Of a stretch of 64,000 nt of DNA, positions 16,889 through 26,386 are shown piece by piece. Below the pieces are notes generated by a model that worked only from the letters and a program-made list of their open reading frames with translations, was not told the origin of the DNA and ran no database searches. Source of the DNA: Leifsonia tongyongensis (GTDB lineage Bacteria; Actinomycetota; Actinomycetes; Actinomycetales; Microbacteriaceae); the NCBI RefSeq assembly GCF_010686705.1, contig NZ_JAAGWY010000001.1:1364001-1428000 (forward strand), written 5' to 3'. The translations under genes and the position numbers were made by a program. Position 1 is the first letter of the stretch; each line of letters begins with the position of its first letter.

Positions 16889-16894
16889 GCGCTC

Positions 16895-16900
16895 ATGCTA
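16895..16900 (-). promoter_or_regulatory. Leaderless -10 box
   Basis: TAGCAT on the minus strand, six bases before the ATG at 16888. Confidence 0.65.
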
Positions 16901-16948
16901 ATGGCGCATCCGTCCGCTCCCCGGTCGGCTCGACGCGAGCGGCTGGGC

Positions 16949-16954
16949 TAGGGT
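16949..16954 (+). promoter_or_regulatory. Leaderless -10 box
   Basis: TAGGGT, seven bases before the ATG at 16962. Confidence 0.65.
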
Positions 16955-16961
16955 CGCCCGT

Positions 16962-17879
16962 ATGGCCATGCACGCCGACGAGCTTCACCTCGACGACGCG
17001 GTCGTCGCACGGCTGGTCGCCGAGCAGTTCCCGCAGTGGCGGGAGGAGCCGATCCGCCGGATCGTGACGGACGGGACGGTCAACGCCATCTATCGCATCG
17101 GCTCCGAGCTCACGGCCCGCTTCCCACTTCGTCAGGCCGACCCGCGGGAGGTGACTGCAGACCTTTCGCGCGAGGCAGCGGCGATGCAGGAGTTCGGCGC
17201 ATGCTGTCCGTTCCCGACGCCGATCCGCGTGGCCGTGGGCGTGCCGGGCCACGGCTACCCGCTGCCGTGGTCGGTGCAGACGTGGCTCGCCGGCGACGCT
17301 GCCACGCCCGGCGGTCTCGCCGACTCCTCGCAGTTCGCTCGAGACCTCGCCGCGCTCGTGCGCGCGCTCCGCGGCGCCGATACGGGAGGCCGCACCTTCC
17401 CTGGAACGGGCCGGGGTGGACGGCTGCGGGACTCCGACGAGTGGATGGAGGTCTGCTTCCGCGAGAGCGAAGGGCTGCTTCCGGTCGCACGGCTACGGAA
17501 ACTGTGGGCGGGCTTCCGCTCCCTGCCGCGGGCGGGCGATGACGTCATGAGCCACCGCGACCTGATCCCCGCCAACCTCCTCGTCGACGGCGAGCAGCTG
17601 GTCGGGGTGCTCGACGCGGGCGATTTCGCGCCGGCCGACCCGTCGCTCGACCTGGTCGCGGCCTGGCATCTGCTCGACGCGGACGCGCGCAGGGTGTTTC
17701 GATCAGACCTGGGATGCGGCGACCTCGAGTGGCAGCGCGGTGCCGCCTGGGCGTTCCAGCAGGCGATGGGGCTCCCGTGGTACTACCGGGATTCGAACCC
17801 GGGCATGGCTTCGCTCGGCCATAGCACCCTCACGCGCATCCTCGCCGCCCCGGAGATCACTCCCGAGCGCAGAACCTAG
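16962..17879 (+). CDS. Aminoglycoside phosphotransferase-family kinase
   Basis: This 305-residue protein has the APH/choline-kinase fold. The N-terminal lobe includes IVTDGTVNAIYRIG, a glycine-containing ATP loop; the catalytic loop is MSHRDLIPANLLVDG with the aspartate base, and VGVLDAGDFAPADPSLDLV holds the Mg-binding aspartate. Most chromosomal members of this family phosphorylate unknown small molecules rather than antibiotics, and nothing here argues for resistance. The ATG follows a TAGGGT box. It ends 4 bases into the convergent oxidoreductase gene (overlap 17876-17879). Confidence 0.85.
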   Translation: MAMHADELHLDDAVVARLVAEQFPQWREEPIRRIVTDGTVNAIYRIGSELTARFPLRQADPREVTADLSREAAAMQEFGACCPFPTPIRVAVGVPGHGYPLPWSVQTWLAGDAATPGGLADSSQFARDLAALVRALRGADTGGRTFPGTGRGGRLRDSDEWMEVCFRESEGLLPVARLRKLWAGFRSLPRAGDDVMSHRDLIPANLLVDGEQLVGVLDAGDFAPADPSLDLVAAWHLLDADARRVFRSDLGCGDLEWQRGAAWAFQQAMGLPWYYRDSNPGMASLGHSTLTRILAAPEITPERRT

Positions 17880-18898
17880 GCGCGCACGTCGACGAGGGTG
17901 CGGCCACGGACGTGGCCTGCGAGGATCTCGGCCGACATGGGCACGGCGTCGGCGAGGGGGATCGACGTCGTCATCTCGGCGAGCAGTGCGGGGTCGAGGT
18001 CGGTGGCGAGCCTGGCCCACGCCGCCTCGCGCTGGGCGAGGGGCGCATCCACCGAATTGATGCCCACCAGGGTGACGGCGCGCAGGATGAACGGCAAGAC
18101 CGTGGCGGGCAGGTCGCTGCCCTGCGCGAGCCCGCACGCGGCGACCGTTCCGCCGTACACCGTCTGGGCGAGCGCGTTGGCGAGCGTGTGGCTTCCGACG
18201 GCGTCGACGACCCCGCTCCAGCGCTGGCTCTGCAGCGGTTTGCCCGGGTCGCTCAGTTCGGCGCGGTCGATGATCGTGGAGGCACCGAGGCGCTCGAGGT
18301 AGGCGGACTCCTCAACGCGGCGGCCAGTGGATGCGGTGACCGGGTACCCGAGTTTCGCGAGGATCGCGACGGCGACGGAGCCGACACCTCCGGCGGCTCC
18401 GGTGACGAGGATGCTCAGTCCGGCGTCCTTCGTTGTCGCCGCCGTCACCCCGTTCCGTTCGAGAGCGAGCACGGCGAGCATGGCCGTGAAGCCGGCCGTG
18501 CCGATCGCAGCCGCCTGTTCGCTGGTGAGCGCATCCGGAACCCGCACGAGTGCGGCGCCGTCCACCCGCGCACGCTCCGCGAGGCCACCGTGGTGGCGCT
18601 CGCCGATGCCGGAGCCGTTCAGCACCACCCGGTCTCCGGGCGACCAGCGGGGGTCATCCGACAGCTCGACCGTCCCGACGAGGTCGATGCCGGGGATCAG
18701 CGGCGAGATCCGGGCGACCCCAGGCCTGCCTGCGATGGCGAGGCCGTCCTTGAAGTTGAGGCCCGAGTATTCGACCGCGATGGTCACGGCTCCCGGCATC
18801 AGCAGAGCGTCGGTCAGGCGTCTCACCTCGGCGGTGTGGGCAAGGATGCGGCCCGACTCCGTCTCCTGTTCGATCACGATGGCACGGAACTCAGTCAT
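17876..18898 (-). CDS. YhdH/AcuI-type quinone oxidoreductase (acryloyl-CoA reductase family)
   Basis: A 340-residue zinc-free medium-chain dehydrogenase/reductase. The N-terminal catalytic domain has EYSGLNFKDGLAIAGRPGV and PGIDLVGTVELSDDPRW, characteristic of the YhdH/AcuI subfamily; the NADP-binding Rossmann motif is VTGAAGGVGSVAVAIL. AcuI reduces the toxic acryloyl-CoA to propionyl-CoA, which would fit with the methylcitrate cycle genes 11 kb away, but no acrylate genes are adjacent and family members act on other enones. The ATG is fixed by TATCGT six bases upstream. Confidence 0.87.
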   Translation of the reverse strand: MTEFRAIVIEQETESGRILAHTAEVRRLTDALLMPGAVTIAVEYSGLNFKDGLAIAGRPGVARISPLIPGIDLVGTVELSDDPRWSPGDRVVLNGSGIGERHHGGLAERARVDGAALVRVPDALTSEQAAAIGTAGFTAMLAVLALERNGVTAATTKDAGLSILVTGAAGGVGSVAVAILAKLGYPVTASTGRRVEESAYLERLGASTIIDRAELSDPGKPLQSQRWSGVVDAVGSHTLANALAQTVYGGTVAACGLAQGSDLPATVLPFILRAVTLVGINSVDAPLAQREAAWARLATDLDPALLAEMTTSIPLADAVPMSAEILAGHVRGRTLVDVRA

Positions 18899-18904
18899 GG
18901 CCTC

Positions 18905-18910
18905 ACGATA
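18905..18910 (-). promoter_or_regulatory. Leaderless -10 box
   Basis: TATCGT on the minus strand, six bases before the ATG at 18898. Confidence 0.65.
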
Positions 18911-18925
18911 CGCGGACGCTCGACC

Positions 18926-18992
18926 CTCGGCAGCATAGCTGCCGCGGCGCTGGCGTCGCGGGATCGCAGTGCGATCCTTTCAGCTCCAGCGC
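18926..18992 (+). repeat. 67-bp family B element, copy 2
   Basis: Plus orientation. It carries GGCAGCATAGCTGCC, then GGCGCTGGCGTCGCG, GGATCGCAGTGCGATCC and GCTCCAGCGC. Differences from copy 1 are few and mostly in the first hairpin loop. It lies upstream of the oxidoreductase and downstream of the ABC permease. Confidence 0.9.
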
Positions 18993-19072
18993 GTCAGCCA
19001 CTTCGGGACATCCCCGCCAGCTCGACCGGGCGGGGATGCCTCTAAATGGAGGGCACGCGCCGGATGCGCGCC

Positions 19073-19912
19073 TCAGCTGATGTCGCGTCGCCAGCTCACG
19101 AAATAGCCCGCAATCACGAACAGCGCGGCGTAAGCGGCCAGCACCAGGCCGCCCTGCCACCATTCGAGTGCCGCCGCTGTCGCCGCCGCGGGCGACGAGA
19201 TCGTGAAGACGCTGGAGCCGACGAGGGCATCGCTGGCGGCCCCGGGCAGGAACTTGCCGATGTTCGCCGTGACCTCCGAGAACGAGGTCGCGAGGCGCAG
19301 GAGCGGCTCGACGAACTGGGTGAACGCGAGCACGATCACGATCGTCGCGACCTGGTTGGGCACCAGGGTGCCGAGCCCGACCCCGATCAGCGCCCACAGC
19401 GCCATCGCCAGGATCGACCGCCCCACCTGGGCCCACGTCGCCGAGTCGCCGAGTGCCGTGTCGACACCCACGATGGCCAGCGCGAGGGCGCCGACCCCGA
19501 CCGCGGCGACCAGGGCGACGACCCCGTAGACCGCACCGACGACGAAGGTCGAGGTGACCTTGGCGCCCAGCACCTGGCCGCGTCGTGGATTGGCGAGGAA
19601 GGTCGGCGTGAGCGTCTGGTGCCGGTACTCGCCGGTGGTCGCCAGCGCACCGAGCAGCACGGGGAACACGTAACCCACGGAGGTCGCGAAGCTGTACACG
19701 AGAGGTGCCAGGTTGTGGAAGGCCGCGGCCGCAGCCCCCGCATTTCCGGTGCCCCGGGTGATCTTGCCGGTCGAGATCAGACCGAACAGCGTGCCGAGCC
19801 CTCCGGAGATGAGCCCGATGTAGAGGAAGAGCACGATGGCCAGCAGCCACCACATGCGCGTCGTACCGATCTTGGTGAATTCCGAGCGCACCCCGGCGAG
19901 GAAGGCGTTCAC
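19073..19912 (-). CDS. ABC exporter permease (ABC-2 type)
   Basis: A 279-residue membrane subunit with six hydrophobic segments and the ABC-2 pattern: an N-terminal FLAGVRSEFTKIGTTRMWW, a first long loop, GALATTGEYRHQTLTPTFL (a phrase typical of these permeases), and LPGAASDALVGS in a later loop. It forms a two-gene exporter with the upstream ATPase; its GTG overlaps the ATPase stop in GTGA. The exported substrate is unknown, and no peptide or antibiotic gene is beside it. Confidence 0.86.
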   Translation of the reverse strand: MNAFLAGVRSEFTKIGTTRMWWLLAIVLFLYIGLISGGLGTLFGLISTGKITRGTGNAGAAAAAFHNLAPLVYSFATSVGYVFPVLLGALATTGEYRHQTLTPTFLANPRRGQVLGAKVTSTFVVGAVYGVVALVAAVGVGALALAIVGVDTALGDSATWAQVGRSILAMALWALIGVGLGTLVPNQVATIVIVLAFTQFVEPLLRLATSFSEVTANIGKFLPGAASDALVGSSVFTISSPAAATAAALEWWQGGLVLAAYAALFVIAGYFVSWRRDIS

Positions 19913-20811
19913 AGCGAGCCTCCTTCGCCGACGAGTGTGAGGAACGATTCTTCGAGACCCGATCGATGGCGATGCAGGGAGCTCAGTTCGATGCCGGCAA
20001 CGAACGCCACGTGTCCGACCTGCGCCGGCTCGGCATTCTCCACCAGCACGCCGCTGCGCAGTTCGGACACCGTGAAACCGGATGCGCGGAGAGCGCCGAC
20101 CAGTGCCGGCCGGTCGGGCGATTCGACGATCGTCTGCGGTCCGCCGGCCGGGTCGAGGCTGGCGAGTGTCCCGCGGTGCACGAGCTCGCCCTTCGCGATG
20201 ATCACGACCTCGTCCACGCTCTGCTGCACTTCGGAGAGCAGGTGGGAACTGACCAGGATCGTGCGGCCCTCGTTGGCGAGCTCCCGCAGGAAGAGCCGGA
20301 TCCATTTGATGCCTTCAGGGTCGAGGCCGTTGACCGGCTCGTCGAGCACCAGCACGCCCGGGTCGCCGAGCAGGGCGAACGCGAGGCCGAGGCGCTGGCG
20401 CATGCCGAGGGAGTAGCCGCCGACGCGGCGGTCCGCATAGTCCGTGAGCCCGACCTTGTGCAGGGCGACGTCGACCGTGGCCGACGGGAGCCGCGCGGCC
20501 TGCGCGTACACGAGGAGGTGGTTGCGCGCGCTGCGGCCCGGGTGGAAGCTCGACGCTTCGAGCGCTGCGCCGACCGAGGTCAGCGGGGACTCGAGACGGG
20601 CGTACGGGACTCCGCCGAACGTCGCGGTGCCCGCGTTCGGCGCGATCAGGCCCAGCAGCATCCGCAGCGTCGTGGTCTTGCCCGCGCCGTTCGGCCCCAG
20701 AAAGCCGGTGACCCGTCCGGGCTCGACCGTGAAGCTCAGGTCGCTGACGGCCGCGACCGGCCCGAAGTGTTTGGTCAACCCGGAAATCTCGATCGGTACA
20801 CCGGTCGGCAA
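19909..20811 (-). CDS. ABC exporter ATP-binding protein
   Basis: A 300-residue ATPase of the CcmA/DrrA type. Walker A is GPNGAGKTT, the signature GGYSLGMRQRLGLA, Walker B GVLVLDEPVNGLDP, switch histidine SSHLLSEV, followed by a C-terminal regulatory extension. The start is not obvious: the first plausible codon for the family's IEISGLTKHFG opening is a TTG at 20811, preceded by GAGGGGGG at good spacing. Upstream 140 bases contain short repeats (GCAGCCGGTCCAGGATGCAG) shared with the divergent gene's promoter. Substrate unknown. Confidence 0.85.
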   Translation of the reverse strand: MPTGVPIEISGLTKHFGPVAAVSDLSFTVEPGRVTGFLGPNGAGKTTTLRMLLGLIAPNAGTATFGGVPYARLESPLTSVGAALEASSFHPGRSARNHLLVYAQAARLPSATVDVALHKVGLTDYADRRVGGYSLGMRQRLGLAFALLGDPGVLVLDEPVNGLDPEGIKWIRLFLRELANEGRTILVSSHLLSEVQQSVDEVVIIAKGELVHRGTLASLDPAGGPQTIVESPDRPALVGALRASGFTVSELRSGVLVENAEPAQVGHVAFVAGIELSSLHRHRSGLEESFLTLVGEGGSL

Positions 20812-20941
20812 CGGAACCCCCCTCGATTGGCGCGCACGTTCGGTACAAAATGCAGCCGGTCCAGGATGCAGTCGGTCCAGAATGCGGCGCTCGCCGCCAG
20901 CGTACAGCCCGGCCACCGTGATTCAGCGGCACTCGCGGGCA

Positions 20942-20947
20942 TACGAT
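20942..20947 (+). promoter_or_regulatory. Leaderless -10 box
   Basis: TACGAT, six bases before the ATG at 20954. Confidence 0.65.
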
Positions 20948-20953
20948 GAGGCC

Positions 20954-22336
20954 ATGCCACGGACGACGGTGGGCAAGACGAGGACGCCGATCGTGCGTGC
21001 CGGGTCATCACACGTCGTAGCGGACAATCTCTTCTTCGTCTTCGGCGGGATCTCGGCGGTGTGGCTCGCCGTCCTCGTGCTCACCGAGAGTTTCCGGTGG
21101 GGCTGGTTCCTCATCCTCTTCTTCCTGCTGTTCTGGGTGGTGCTCGCGTACCTGGTGCTGCCGCGGCTCCACCGCATCCTGACCTCCATCTACGTGCCCG
21201 ACTACTTCATCGGCCGCACCCGTACGAGCGACGGCCTGCTCGGCGACCCGATCAACCTCGCGCTTCTCGGGTCGGAGGCGCAGGTGGATGCCGCGATGCG
21301 GCGCGCGAACTGGATCCGCGCCGACGAGATCACCCTCGCCAGCAGCTGGCGGATCATCACGTCGACGCTGGGGCGCCGCAGTTACGACGAGGCCCCGGTG
21401 AGTCCTCTGTTCCTGTTCGGCCACCAGCAGGAGCTCGCCTACCAGCAGGAGGTGGAGGGCAACCCGGCCAAGCGCCATCATGTGCGGTTCTGGCCGACGC
21501 CAGACGGCTGGCTGCTCCCGGGCGGCCGCCGCGTGGAATGGCTGGCGGCGGGCACCTTCGACCGGGCGGTCGGCTTCTCCCTCTTCACGCTGCAGATCAC
21601 CCACAAGATCGACGCGAACACCGACGTCGAACGGGACCACATCGTCGCAACGCTCCGGTCGGCGGATGCGCCCATCGCGGTCGACGTCCTGCGCGAGTTC
21701 TCGAGCGGTTACCACGCGCGCAACGGCGGCGGCGACACGATCGAGACCGACGGCGACCTGCCCGTGGTCGACCTGCGGAGTGTGGTTCCCGGGCAGGAGT
21801 CGATCGACGTCGCGGCGCACGTGGCGGCAAGCCGGGCAGCGGAACAGGCGGCGCGGCCCATCCCCACCACCCTGGGGTTCCTGCTGATGCTGCTGCGGGT
21901 CGTGGCAGGCTTCGTCTACATCGGGCTGACCCTCGCCGACGTCCGCGGCTTCCTTCAGACGGACGTGGTCTCGCAATCCGCGCCCACGCCGGAACAGCCT
22001 GCGGCAGGCACCTGGGTCATCGCGATCTTCCTCGTGGTGGTCGGGCTCTGGCTGCTGCTGTACCTGTGGGTGGCCATCCTCGTCTTCCGCGGCAGCGATC
22101 GCGCACGGGTGTTCGCGATGAGCCTCAGCAGCCTGGCGATCATCGCGACGGCCATCGTCTTCTTCAGCGGCGGGCCACAGCTCAATCTGCAGAACAACAT
22201 CCTGGGGCTGCCGCTCGACATCCTCGTCGTGATCGCGCTGTCGAGTCAGCGGGCGCGGACGTGGGCGCGCCGGCCGCGGGCTGCGACGGCGAGCGCGCGC
22301 GTCACGCCATCGGCTTCCTCGGCCCCGACGACTTGA
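20954..22336 (+). CDS. LssY_C-domain membrane protein
   Basis: A 460-residue protein. Two hydrophobic segments (about residues 30-75) lead into an LssY C-terminal domain at about 85-240 with VPDYFIGRTRTSDGLLGDP, ALLGSEAQVDAAMRRANW and ITSTLGRRSYDEAPVSPLF, followed by three or four further membrane segments. LssY_C proteins are found with envelope and phospholipid genes, but their activity is not defined. The ATG follows a TACGAT box. The last 35 bases overlap the convergent antiporter gene, an unusually long tail overlap that lacks any intergenic terminator. Confidence 0.8.
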   Translation: MPRTTVGKTRTPIVRAGSSHVVADNLFFVFGGISAVWLAVLVLTESFRWGWFLILFFLLFWVVLAYLVLPRLHRILTSIYVPDYFIGRTRTSDGLLGDPINLALLGSEAQVDAAMRRANWIRADEITLASSWRIITSTLGRRSYDEAPVSPLFLFGHQQELAYQQEVEGNPAKRHHVRFWPTPDGWLLPGGRRVEWLAAGTFDRAVGFSLFTLQITHKIDANTDVERDHIVATLRSADAPIAVDVLREFSSGYHARNGGGDTIETDGDLPVVDLRSVVPGQESIDVAAHVAASRAAEQAARPIPTTLGFLLMLLRVVAGFVYIGLTLADVRGFLQTDVVSQSAPTPEQPAAGTWVIAIFLVVVGLWLLLYLWVAILVFRGSDRARVFAMSLSSLAIIATAIVFFSGGPQLNLQNNILGLPLDILVVIALSSQRARTWARRPRAATASARVTPSASSAPTT

Positions 22337-23891
22337 GGGCGGACTCCTCGGCGTCGAGGAACGCCAGCACCGAACGCACCGCCAGCTCCTGGTACCGGCC
22401 CTCCGATCGGGCCTCGAGAACGGCCGAGCGCTCGGCTTTGATCATCGACCGCCGCAGCCGCTGGTAGGCGATCGCCGCATCCTCACCGTCCGGCGGGGTC
22501 GGGTTCTCGAGTGCGTCGGCGAGGAACACCGCGTTGATACGCAGCCGCTCGACCACGCGCTGGTCCTCGTCGCCGGTGACCTCCTGCTCCAGCTTCGCGA
22601 GGCCCGCGGTCTGCGCCTCGGCCAGCAGGCGCTGCATCTCACCGGACTCCTGCTGGAAGTCGGGTGGCGGCAGCTTCAGACGACGGATGACCCACGGGAG
22701 CGCGAGCCCCTCGAGAAGCGTGCCGACCACGACGATGAAGGCGAGGAACTGGAGGAACTCGCGATCGGGTGTTCCCGGAGGCAGCAGGAACACCGCGGCC
22801 AGCGTGACCACGCCGCGGATGCCGGCGAACGACACCGCGATGCCGGTCGCCCAGTTCCAGCCGCGTTCCCGCAGTCGTTGAGGGCCGTACCGGTAGAGCG
22901 CCGTCGTGAGAATCATCCAGACGAACCGCGCGACGAAGAGCGCGACCAGGACGACGATGCTCGTCACGATGGTGCGCCCGATGGTGATGCCCGAGTTGAA
23001 CGCGCCGGTGGCGATGCCCGCGAGTTCGAGGCCGATGAAGAGGAAGACCGCGTTCTCGAGCAGGAACGAGATCGTGCGCCAGTTGATCGTCTCGGCGATC
23101 CGCGCCTCCGCCGTCTGGATCGTCGGCGAACGGTAGCCCAGATACAGGCCCGCGACGACGACAGCGAGGATGCCCGACCCGTGGAGGAACTGCGCGGGGA
23201 TGAACGCGAGGTACGGCGTGATCAGACCGATCGAGGTGTCGAGGACGGGCGCCCGTAACTGCTTGCGGATCGTCGACAGCACATAGCCGACGAGCAGCCC
23301 GACAGCCACGCCCACCACGACGGCGAGCACGAAATCGGTCGCGATCGCGATCGGATTCACCACGCTCACGATGGCGGCGATGGTCGCATTCAGCGCGACC
23401 AGAGCGGTCGCGTCGTTGAGCAGGCTCTCGCCCTCGAGCAGGGTGACGAGACGTCTCGGCAGATGAAGGCGGCCCGCGACCGCGGTCACTGCGACGGTGT
23501 CCGTGGGTGCCACCACCGCCCCGAACGCGAAGGCCGCCGCGAGGGTGAGGGTCGGGACGACCAGCCAGGTGGCGAAGCCGACGACGATCACCGTGAACAC
23601 CACGAGACCGACGGAGAGCAGGAGGATACCGTCGCGGCGGGCTCGCACGTCGACGAACGACGTCTGGATGGCAGCGGCGAACAGCAGCGGAGGGAGCAGG
23701 CCGTAGAGGATGATCTCCGGCTGGATCTGCACCTGCGGCACACCCGGAATGTAGGAGACGATCGCGCCGACCGCGACCAGCACGACCGGAGCCGACCATC
23801 CGACCCGGCGTGAAAGCCCGGTGACCGTGACGGTCACCAGCACGAACGACACGATCCAGACGATGGTGGCGACCGGATCCATGCTGCCCAT
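22302..23891 (-). CDS. CPA1-family Na+/H+ antiporter
   Basis: A 529-residue monovalent cation/proton antiporter with twelve or so membrane segments. Family features are APTDTVAVTAVAGRLHLP, then LLEGESLLNDATALVAL with the acidic transport residues (ESLLNDA), and FAGIRGVVTLAAVFLLP late in the membrane domain. A cytoplasmic tail of about 120 charged residues follows (from FQQESGEMQRLL), typical of bacterial NhaP/NhaG-like exchangers. It contributes to pH and sodium homeostasis. A second in-frame ATG lies three codons after the first. Confidence 0.92.
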   Translation of the reverse strand: MGSMDPVATIVWIVSFVLVTVTVTGLSRRVGWSAPVVLVAVGAIVSYIPGVPQVQIQPEIILYGLLPPLLFAAAIQTSFVDVRARRDGILLLSVGLVVFTVIVVGFATWLVVPTLTLAAAFAFGAVVAPTDTVAVTAVAGRLHLPRRLVTLLEGESLLNDATALVALNATIAAIVSVVNPIAIATDFVLAVVVGVAVGLLVGYVLSTIRKQLRAPVLDTSIGLITPYLAFIPAQFLHGSGILAVVVAGLYLGYRSPTIQTAEARIAETINWRTISFLLENAVFLFIGLELAGIATGAFNSGITIGRTIVTSIVVLVALFVARFVWMILTTALYRYGPQRLRERGWNWATGIAVSFAGIRGVVTLAAVFLLPPGTPDREFLQFLAFIVVVGTLLEGLALPWVIRRLKLPPPDFQQESGEMQRLLAEAQTAGLAKLEQEVTGDEDQRVVERLRINAVFLADALENPTPPDGEDAAIAYQRLRRSMIKAERSAVLEARSEGRYQELAVRSVLAFLDAEESALKSSGPRKPMA

Positions 23892-23964
23892 GATGGCCGC
23901 AACGCGCGCCGGACGCTATTGCTTCCGCGGGATTGCGCGTCGCGTTCCGCCGAGAGCGATCAGC

Positions 23965-24861
23965 TCAGGCGGCGACCGGATGCACGGGGCAGCGCGCCTC
24001 GCCGGCGTGCGATTCGCACACCACGAGCTGTTCGCGGCACGAAAGGTCGCCGCAGTTCTGCATCCGCTTCGTCGACATCCCGCACATGACGCAGTGGCCG
24101 AGAACGGATGCGTGGTCGCTGAAATCGAGCGAACCGCGCTTGTCGAAGACGTACAGCGAGCCCTCCCACAGACTGTCGTCGCCGAACGTCTCGCCGTAGC
24201 GGACGATGCCGCCGTCGAGCTGGTACACCTCGCCGAAGCCGCGCGACTTCATCAGCCCGGAGAGCACCTCGCAGCGGATCCCGCCGGTGCAGTACGTGAC
24301 GACCGCCTTGTCCTTCAAGTGGTCGTACTTGCCGCTCTCGAGTTCGGCCACGAAATCGCGGGTCGTGGAGACGTCGGGGACCACCGCATCCCGGAATCGC
24401 CCGATCTGCGCCTCGAAACGGTTGCGGCCGTCGAAGAAGACGACGTCGTCGCGGCTGGCGACCAGGGCGTCGACCTCGTGCGGCTGCAGTTTCGTGCCAC
24501 CGCCGATGACGCCGTGGGCGCCGACCGTCAGTTCGCCTGGAGCACCGAAGCTGACGATCTCGTCGCGCACCTTCACCACCAGCTTCGGGAAGTCGACGCT
24601 GCGCCCCTCGTCGTCGAGACCGGTGCCCTCGCTCCACTTGACGTCGAGGTTCTTGAATGCGGGGTAGTCCTTCGTCTTGCGCAGGTACCGCTTGACCGCG
24701 CTGAGTTCACCACCGATGGTGCCGTTCAGTCCATCCTTCGAGATCAGGATGCGCCCGCGGAGCCCGAGCGACTCGCAGAGGTCGCGCTGCCACAGGCGCA
24801 CGGCGTCGGGGTCGGCGAGCGGCGTGAAGACGTAAAAGAGCAGGATCTTCGGAACGGGCAC
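23965..24861 (-). CDS. trhO: tRNA uridine(34) hydroxylase, rhodanese family
   Basis: TrhO/YceA forms 5-hydroxyuridine at the wobble position of certain tRNAs in an oxygen-dependent reaction. The 298-residue protein has an N-terminal acylphosphatase-like domain ([18 protein letters not shown]) and a rhodanese domain with the catalytic loop [10 protein letters not shown] and the flanking [20 protein letters not shown]-terminal cysteine cluster ([22 protein letters not shown]) looks able to bind a metal and is usual in the actinobacterial form. The GTG at 24861 is selected by TACCAT six bases upstream. Confidence 0.9.
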   Translation of the reverse strand: MPVPKILLFYVFTPLADPDAVRLWQRDLCESLGLRGRILISKDGLNGTIGGELSAVKRYLRKTKDYPAFKNLDVKWSEGTGLDDEGRSVDFPKLVVKVRDEIVSFGAPGELTVGAHGVIGGGTKLQPHEVDALVASRDDVVFFDGRNRFEAQIGRFRDAVVPDVSTTRDFVAELESGKYDHLKDKAVVTYCTGGIRCEVLSGLMKSRGFGEVYQLDGGIVRYGETFGDDSLWEGSLYVFDKRGSLDFSDHASVLGHCVMCGMSTKRMQNCGDLSCREQLVVCESHAGEARCPVHPVAA

Positions 24862-24867
24862 CGCACC

Positions 24868-24873
24868 ATGGTA
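24868..24873 (-). promoter_or_regulatory. Leaderless -10 box of trhO
   Basis: TACCAT on the minus strand, six bases before the GTG at 24861. Confidence 0.6.
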
Positions 24874-25000
24874 GGCGCGCACGGCTGAGAACACTCTCAG
24901 CGGCGCTTCTCGCACAGAAGGGGGAATGCTCAGGCGGCCACGATGGGATAGTTGAAGAATGCCACAGGCGCGACGCGGGAAACGACGGGGGAGGGATGCC

Positions 25001-25762
25001 ATGAGCACGCTGATCATCATCCCCACCTACAACGAGCGCGAGAACGTGGCCTCGATTGTCGGGCGCGTCCGGGCGTCCACCCCCGATGTCTTCGTTCTCG
25101 TCGTCGACGACTCGTCACCGGACGGCACAGGCGAGATCGCGGATGCGCTCGCCGCGGCAGACGACCATGTCAGGGTTCTCCACCGAGCCGGCAAGGAAGG
25201 CCTGGGCGCGGCCTACCGCGAGGGCATGCAGTGGGCGCTGGCCGCAGGCTACGACCGCATCGTCGAGATGGATGCGGACGGCTCGCACCGCCCCGAAGAA
25301 CTGCACCGCCTGCTCGAGGCGGTCGAAACGGCGGATGTCGTGCTCGGCTCACGCTGGGTCCCCGGCGGCGGTGTGGAGAACTGGCCGGCGAGCCGGCGTC
25401 TGCTCTCACGCGGCGGGAGCGCGTACTCGCGCCTCGCCCTCGGTGTGCCCGTCAAGGATGCGACCGGCGGGTACCGCGCCTTCACGGCTCGTGCGCTGGA
25501 GCGCATCCGGTTCACCGACGTCGCCAGCCAGGGCTACTGCTTCCAGATCGATATGCTCCGACGGGCATACGACGAGGGCCTGCGGATCGTGGAGGTTCCG
25601 ATCACCTTCGTCGAGCGTGAGCACGGTGCGTCCAAGATGACCACCGGCATCGTCGTCGAGGCGATGCTCCGCGTGACCGGCTGGGGGATCATGGGGCTTC
25701 CGCGACGGTTCCGGCGGCGCCCGGAGCCGACTGCGCCGATCGAGGAACCCGTCGAGCTGTAG
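25001..25762 (+). CDS. Polyprenol monophosphomannose synthase-like GT2
   Basis: A 253-residue family 2 glycosyltransferase resembling DPM1/Ppm1, which makes polyprenyl-phosphate-mannose for envelope glycolipids and protein mannosylation. It shows [27 protein letters not shown], the nucleotide-sugar region [15 protein letters not shown], the metal-binding [10 protein letters not shown] and the acceptor region [16 protein letters not shown]. It lacks the C-terminal membrane domain of longer family members. I chose the ATG at 25001, with a strong GGGGGAGGG ribosome site, over the upstream ATG at 24959. Confidence 0.85.
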   Translation: MSTLIIIPTYNERENVASIVGRVRASTPDVFVLVVDDSSPDGTGEIADALAAADDHVRVLHRAGKEGLGAAYREGMQWALAAGYDRIVEMDADGSHRPEELHRLLEAVETADVVLGSRWVPGGGVENWPASRRLLSRGGSAYSRLALGVPVKDATGGYRAFTARALERIRFTDVASQGYCFQIDMLRRAYDEGLRIVEVPITFVEREHGASKMTTGIVVEAMLRVTGWGIMGLPRRFRRRPEPTAPIEEPVEL

Positions 25763-25803
25763 GAGCTCCGCAAGGATCGTGGACGAAGGCGAACCCACCG
25801 GCG

Positions 25804-25809
25804 TAGCGT
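25804..25809 (+). promoter_or_regulatory. Leaderless -10 box
   Basis: TAGCGT, seven bases before the ATG at 25817. Confidence 0.6.
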
Positions 25810-25816
25810 TGCGGGC

Positions 25817-26350
25817 ATGACAGTTGAAGACCCATTCGCACGCTTCGGCGTGGTGCCCCTGTTCACCCTGACGAGCGACGACGTTGCAGACGACACCCCG
25901 TTGGCCTGGGCGCAATGGGGAGCCGGCGACGGCGGAGGCGACCTCTCGCCCCAGTTGTCCTGGAGCGGCTTCCCCGCCGAGACGAAGAGCTTCGCCGTGA
26001 CCATCCACGACCCGGATGCGCCGACCGGCTCGGGATTCTGGCACTGGGCCGTCTACAACATCCCGGTCACGGTGACGTCGCTGCCGACCGGTGCCGGCGC
26101 GGAAGGGGGAGCGAACCTGCCCGTCGGCGCGGCCATGCTCTCGAACGAGATGGGCGCCAAGAGCTACACCGGCGCGGGGCCGCCACCGGGAACCGGAACG
26201 CACCACTACAACACCGTGGTGCACGCGCTGGACATCGCGCGACTGGAGCTCGACCCCGGGTCGACGCCCGCGATCCTCGGCTTCAACGCGCACTTCCACT
26301 CGCTGGCGCGTGCCGTGCTCGTACCGATCGCGACCGCCGGCGACATCTGA
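25817..26350 (+). CDS. YbhB/YbcL-type PEBP (Raf kinase inhibitor-like) protein
   Basis: A 177-residue phosphatidylethanolamine-binding-protein fold. The family ligand-site phrases are present: LSPQLSWSGFPAETKSFAV, HDPDAPTGSGFWHW and THHYNTVVHALD, in the usual order. Bacterial members bind small anions or lipids and their physiological role is unsettled. There is no signal peptide, so it is cytoplasmic, unlike E. coli YbcL. It stands alone between the glycosyltransferase and a repeat field, with its own TAGCGT promoter box. Confidence 0.88.
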   Translation: MTVEDPFARFGVVPLFTLTSDDVADDTPLAWAQWGAGDGGGDLSPQLSWSGFPAETKSFAVTIHDPDAPTGSGFWHWAVYNIPVTVTSLPTGAGAEGGANLPVGAAMLSNEMGAKSYTGAGPPPGTGTHHYNTVVHALDIARLELDPGSTPAILGFNAHFHSLARAVLVPIATAGDI

Positions 26351-26386
26351 GTCGGGCGCGCGAGCCGCGCGAGCGTCCATCGCACG

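Noticed and set aside
17786-17805. GGGATTCGAACCCGGG looks like a tRNA T-arm read backwards
   Set aside because: It encodes YYRDSNPGM inside the phosphotransferase gene, a phrase normal for that family, and no anticodon or D-arm or acceptor stem can be drawn around it.
16962-17879. Antibiotic-resistance gene
   Set aside because: The APH fold is shared by many metabolic kinases; the protein lacks close motifs of known resistance enzymes and has no mobile context.
19073-20811. Bacteriocin or natural-product export and immunity system
   Set aside because: Only a generic ABC-2 exporter pair is present; no precursor peptide, modifying enzyme or regulator is adjacent.
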